DNA of 16,896 nt from an uncultured Caulobacteraceae bacterium (GTDB lineage Bacteria > Pseudomonadota > Alphaproteobacteria > Caulobacterales > Caulobacteraceae). Shown in pieces: positions 14,634 to 16,896 of this stretch. Each line of letters opens with the position of its first letter. Within the stretch, counting starts at the first letter, position 1. Under the pieces are notes generated by a model, which saw nothing but the letters and a program-made list of their open reading frames with translations, did not search any database and was not told the origin of the DNA. Made by a program: the position numbers and the translations under genes. The DNA lies in contig CALEOQ010000340.1 of assembly GCA_937910255.1 (NCBI GenBank), forward strand, positions 1 through 16,896. Reading direction: 5' to 3'.

Positions 14634-15221
14634 ATGCTTCCCGACATCGGCGCAGGGGAACTCCTGCTCATCGGCATCGTCGCCCTCGTGGTGGTGGGGC
14701 CCAAGGATCTGCCGATGCTCATGCGTCGGCTGGGCCAGTTTACGGCGCGCCTGCGGGGCATGGCGGCGGAGTTCCGCGCCAGCTTCGACGAAATGGGCCG
14801 CCAGTCCGAGCTGGACGAGCTGCGCCGGGAAGTCGAGGCCCTGCGCAGCGGCAAGACCTTGGACGACGAGCTCGGCCGCACCGACGCCCAGTCGGTGATG
14901 CAGGAGATCGAGACCGGCCTTTCCAACGGCGAGATGCAGGTCCATCCGCCCATGGGCCATCCCTATGCCGGCAGCCAGTCCCTGAGCGAGCCCGAGCCGG
15001 CGGCGCCGACCCCAGAGCCTGCGCCCAAGCCTGAACCGGCGCCCAAGCCTGAGCCGGGCGCGGCGAAGGCCCCCGCAGCCTCCGGCGCGGCTGCGCCCAA
15101 GGCGCCGCGCAAGACGGCGTCATCCTCGACCGCCATGGCGTCGGCCCCCAAGGCTTCGGCCCCCAAGGCTTCGGCCAAGCCCCGGGCCAGCCGGGCCAAG
15201 CCGGCCGGAGACAAGGCGTGA
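14634..15221 (+). CDS. tatB: Sec-independent translocase subunit TatB
   Basis: A 195-residue partner of TatC in recognising Tat signals. The N-terminal helix MLPDIGAGELLLIGIVALVV, the VVGPKDLPMLMRRLGQ hinge and the following amphipathic helices (to about residue 80) are typical TatB. The C-terminal half is low-complexity Pro/Ala/Lys, with an 18-nt tandem repeat (15021-15056) coding APKPEP and a perfect 15-nt tandem repeat (15141-15170) coding SAPKA. Such tails vary widely and are dispensable in studied TatB proteins. No clear ribosome-binding site precedes the ATG. The stop overlaps the tatC GTG start (GTGA). Confidence 0.95.
   Translation: MLPDIGAGELLLIGIVALVVVGPKDLPMLMRRLGQFTARLRGMAAEFRASFDEMGRQSELDELRREVEALRSGKTLDDELGRTDAQSVMQEIETGLSNGEMQVHPPMGHPYAGSQSLSEPEPAAPTPEPAPKPEPAPKPEPGAAKAPAASGAAAPKAPRKTASSSTAMASAPKASAPKASAKPRASRAKPAGDKA
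15021..15056 (+). repeat. 18-nt tandem repeat, two copies, in tatB
   Basis: Two adjacent units GCGCCCAAGCCTGAACCG and GCGCCCAAGCCTGAGCCG differ at one position, and the preceding PEP segment is a degenerate third unit. Each unit encodes APKPEP in the TatB tail. Being in-frame, copy-number change would alter tail length without breaking the gene. Confidence 0.85.
15141..15176 (+). repeat. 15-nt perfect tandem repeat in tatB
   Basis: TCGGCCCCCAAGGCT occurs twice without mismatch (15141-15155, 15156-15170), followed by a partial third unit TCGGCC. It encodes SAPKA repeats in the basic C-terminal tail of TatB. Confidence 0.88.
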
Positions 15222-16117
15222 GCACAGTCGACGACGATGACGATCGCGAGATCGAAGCCTCCCGCGCGCCGCTGCTCGACCACCTGGTGGAGCTGCGCAA
15301 GCGGCTGATCATCTGCATCGTGGCGTTCGGGGCGGGCTTTGGCCTCTGCTTCGCCTTCGCCGAGCCGATCTACATCTTCCTGCTGCACCCCTTCGAGGTG
15401 GCCGCCCGGCTCATGGCCGCCGAAACGGCCAGTGGCGGCGGCCACGGACCCTTCGCGCTGATGTCGGCGCTCAGCGGCTTCACCGATGTGCCGGAGGGCG
15501 GGGCGGGGCTGCGGCTGGTCTTCACCGCGCCGCTGGAATTCTTCTTCACCAAGCTGAAGCTGGCCGCTTTCGGGGCGGTGATCCTGACCTTCCCCGTGCT
15601 GGCCTGGCAGGTCTACGCCTTCGTCGCGCCGGGCCTCTACAAGCGCGAGCGCCGGGCCTTCCTGCCGTTCCTGGCCGCGGCGCCGGGCCTGTTCCTGCTG
15701 GGCGCGGGGCTGGTCTATTACATGATCCTGCCCTTCGTCCTGTGGTTCTCCCTGTCGCAACAGATCATCGGCGACGCTGCGGTGACCGTGGAGCTGCTGC
15801 CCAAGGTCTCCGACTACCTGACCCTGGTGACGACCCTGCTGCTGGCCTTCGGCCTCTGTTTTCAGTTGCCTGTGGTGCTGACCCTGCTGGCCCTGACGGG
15901 GCTGGTGAACGCCCAGATGCTCCGCGGCGGCCGGCGCTACGCCATTCTCGGCGTCTTCATCGTCGCAGCCGTCGTCACGCCGCCGGACCCGATCAGCCAG
16001 CTCTCCCTCGCCATCCCGATCATCCTTCTCTACGAAGTCTCCATCTGGTGCGTGCGCCTCATGGAACGCCGTCGCCGGCGCGAGGATGAGGCGGGCACGG
16101 ATGTGATCCCCACTTAG
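15218..16117 (+). CDS. tatC: Sec-independent translocase subunit TatC
   Basis: A 299-residue, six-helix inner-membrane receptor for twin-arginine signal peptides. LDHLVELRKRL at the N-terminus contains E25, and APGLYKRERR contains E144; by alignment with E. coli these are E15 and E103, the residues that contact the arginine pair. The first periplasmic loop (about 49-108) is roughly 30 residues longer than in E. coli and carries a Gly-rich insert (GGGHGPF...DVPEGGAG). This accounts for most of the extra length. The last helix is followed by a basic RRRRRE tail. The GTG start overlaps the tatB stop by four bases. Confidence 0.97.
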   Translation: MSTVDDDDDREIEASRAPLLDHLVELRKRLIICIVAFGAGFGLCFAFAEPIYIFLLHPFEVAARLMAAETASGGGHGPFALMSALSGFTDVPEGGAGLRLVFTAPLEFFFTKLKLAAFGAVILTFPVLAWQVYAFVAPGLYKRERRAFLPFLAAAPGLFLLGAGLVYYMILPFVLWFSLSQQIIGDAAVTVELLPKVSDYLTLVTTLLLAFGLCFQLPVVLTLLALTGLVNAQMLRGGRRYAILGVFIVAAVVTPPDPISQLSLAIPIILLYEVSIWCVRLMERRRRREDEAGTDVIPT

Positions 16118-16135
16118 AGTTTGCGTGCGTTTCAC

Positions 16136-16172
16136 CCGTAAAACCGGAGTCCACTTTTACGGAACGCGCTCT
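16136..16172 (+). repeat. Intergenic hairpin repeat, copy 2 (between tatC and serS)
   Basis: CCGTAAAA (16136-16143), loop CCGGAGTCCAC (16144-16154) and TTTTACGG (16155-16162) form a perfect 8-bp stem, followed by AACGCGCTCT (16163-16172). The loop differs from copy 1 (10876-10914) only in its middle, and the tail is identical over ten bases. Stem positions 4 and 5 are changed on both arms so that pairing is kept. It starts 18 bases after the tatC stop codon. Confidence 0.75.
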
Positions 16173-16202
16173 CGCGGCCCCCGCGGGCTTGGCCCCATGG
16201 CC

Positions 16203-16217
16203 GACGCGCTCTAGAGA
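16203..16217 (+). repeat. Isolated third copy of the repeat tail
   Basis: GACGCGCTCTAGAGA (16203-16217) repeats the ACGCGCTCTAGAGA tail of copy 1, but without a hairpin in front of it. It lies 33 bases before the serS start. The region between it and copy 2 is GC-rich, with a CCCGCGGG palindrome. Confidence 0.55.
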
Positions 16218-16249
16218 AGGCCGCTCACCTCAAGAAGACCGCCGGCGCC

Positions 16250-16796
16250 ATGCACGACATCAAGGCCATTCGCGACAATCCCGACCTCTATGAGCAGGCC
16301 TGGAGTGCGAAGGGCCGGTCCGGCGTCGTCGCCGAGGCCCTCAGCCTGGACGCCACCCTGCGCGCCGCCCAGACTGCGCTGCAGGAGGCCCAGAGCCGCC
16401 GCAACGATCTCTCCAAACAGATCGGCCAGGCCAAGGGCCGCAAGGACGAGGCGGAGGCCGCCCGTCTGATGGCCGAGGTCGAAACCCTCAAAGGCGATCT
16501 GGAGACCCAAGGCCAGGTCGAACGCGAGACCGGCGAGGCCCTGCGCGACCTGCTGGCCGGCCTGCCCAACCTGCCGGCCCCCGACGTGCCCCCCGGCGCC
16601 GACGAGAACGACAACCAGGAGGTCCGCCGCTGGGGCGAGCCGTTCGCCATCGCCTCGCCCAAGGATCACGTGGACCTGGGCGAGACCCTGGGTCTGATGG
16701 ACTTCGAGGCCGCCGCCCGTATGAGCGGCTCGCGCTTCGTGGTGCTGAAGGGCCAGCTCGCCCGGCTGGAGCGGGCGCTCGGCCAATTCATGCTCG
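16250..16796 (+). CDS. serS: Seryl-tRNA synthetase, N-terminal part (3' truncated by contig end)
   Basis: The first 182 residues of a protein that normally has about 425. It charges tRNA(Ser) with serine. MHDIKAIRDNPDLYEQAWSAKG opens the tRNA-binding domain. Residues about 28-100 form the long antiparallel coiled-coil arm (RNDLSKQIGQAKGRKDEAEA ... ALRDLLAGLPNLPAPDVP). The class II core then begins with NQEVRRWGEP and FEAAARMSGSRFVVLKGQLARLERAL. The active-site motifs 2 and 3 lie beyond the contig. The apparent stop at 16817-16819 is inside adapter sequence and is not real. Being downstream of tatC matches the common alphaproteobacterial order. Confidence 0.93.
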
Positions 16797-16896
16797 AGAT
16801 CGGAAGAGCACACGTCTGAACTCCAGTCACGTCGTAATCTCGTATGCCGTCTTCTGCTTGAAAAAAAAAAACTGACAGACACACACGACACCGCCA
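16797..16896. other. Right-end TruSeq adapter, index and read-past tail (not genomic)
   Basis: From 16797 the sequence is the read-1 3' adapter (AGATCGGAAGAGCACACGTC... through CTCCAGTCAC at 16830), then the 6-base index GTCGTA (16831-16836), then the P7 flow-cell part ending TCTTCTGCTTG (16860). All are exact matches. An 11-base A run and low-quality bases follow, as happens when a read goes past the fragment end. Reverse-strand translation gives EDGIRDYDVTGVQTCALPI, a well-known false peptide in protein databases. Confidence 0.99.

Noticed and set aside
15021..15176. CRISPR-like or regulatory repeats
   Set aside because: The repeats are directly adjacent, in frame with tatB and encode its low-complexity tail; there are no spacers.
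16211..16891. Reverse-strand open frame of 226 codons beginning in the right end
   Set aside because: Its first part is translated adapter (SSDVCSSDL) and the rest is antisense to serS.

Overview
The window is a complete assembled contig of GC-rich alphaproteobacterial DNA, most likely from a member of the Caulobacteraceae (Caulobacter/Phenylobacterium type; inferred from gene order, codon use and the intergenic repeat, not proven). Its ends are not biology. Both carry Illumina TruSeq adapter sequence: bases 1-95 on the left, with errors, and 16797-16896 on the right. The same 6-nt library index is present at both ends in opposite orientation. Genuine genome runs from about 96 to 16796, and both terminal genes are truncated there.

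Left part (96-6401, plus strand): the C-terminal scrap of an unidentified protein, a Gfo/Idh/MocA oxidoreductase and a cysteine-type glutathione peroxidase followed by a perfect UUCG hairpin. Then comes a three-gene cassette: a TonB-dependent receptor, a Tat-exported PLP enzyme of the aminotransferase class V/isopenicillin N epimerase-like fold, and a YgeA-type amino-acid racemase. The cassette suggests uptake and modification of an amino-acid-containing ligand.

Middle part (6402-9509, minus strand): five genes in a row with gaps of 40-82 nt: erpA (Fe-S carrier), xthA (exonuclease III), a membrane-anchored protein with a proline-rich tail, an NnrU-family membrane protein, and a small secreted EF-hand protein. 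The last ends exactly where the racemase gene ends on the other strand.

Right part (9592-16796, plus strand): a housekeeping block well known in alphaproteobacteria: dgt, SPOR-domain protein, nagZ, scpA, scpB, tatA, tatB, tatC, serS. Overlapping start/stop codons link SPOR-nagZ-scpA-scpB and tatB-tatC. These genes serve dNTP control, cell envelope/peptidoglycan recycling, chromosome condensation (with SMC) and twin-arginine export. The Tat translocase made here would export the Tat-signal PLP enzyme encoded on the left. The argS gene that commonly sits between dgt and the SPOR gene in related genomes is absent. That 171-nt gap holds instead a hairpin repeat, and a structurally matching second copy lies between tatC and serS.

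No phage, transposon, CRISPR array or RNA gene was seen. The most biologically interesting items are the receptor/Tat-PLP/racemase cassette and the covarying hairpin repeat. The most important practical item is the adapter contamination.
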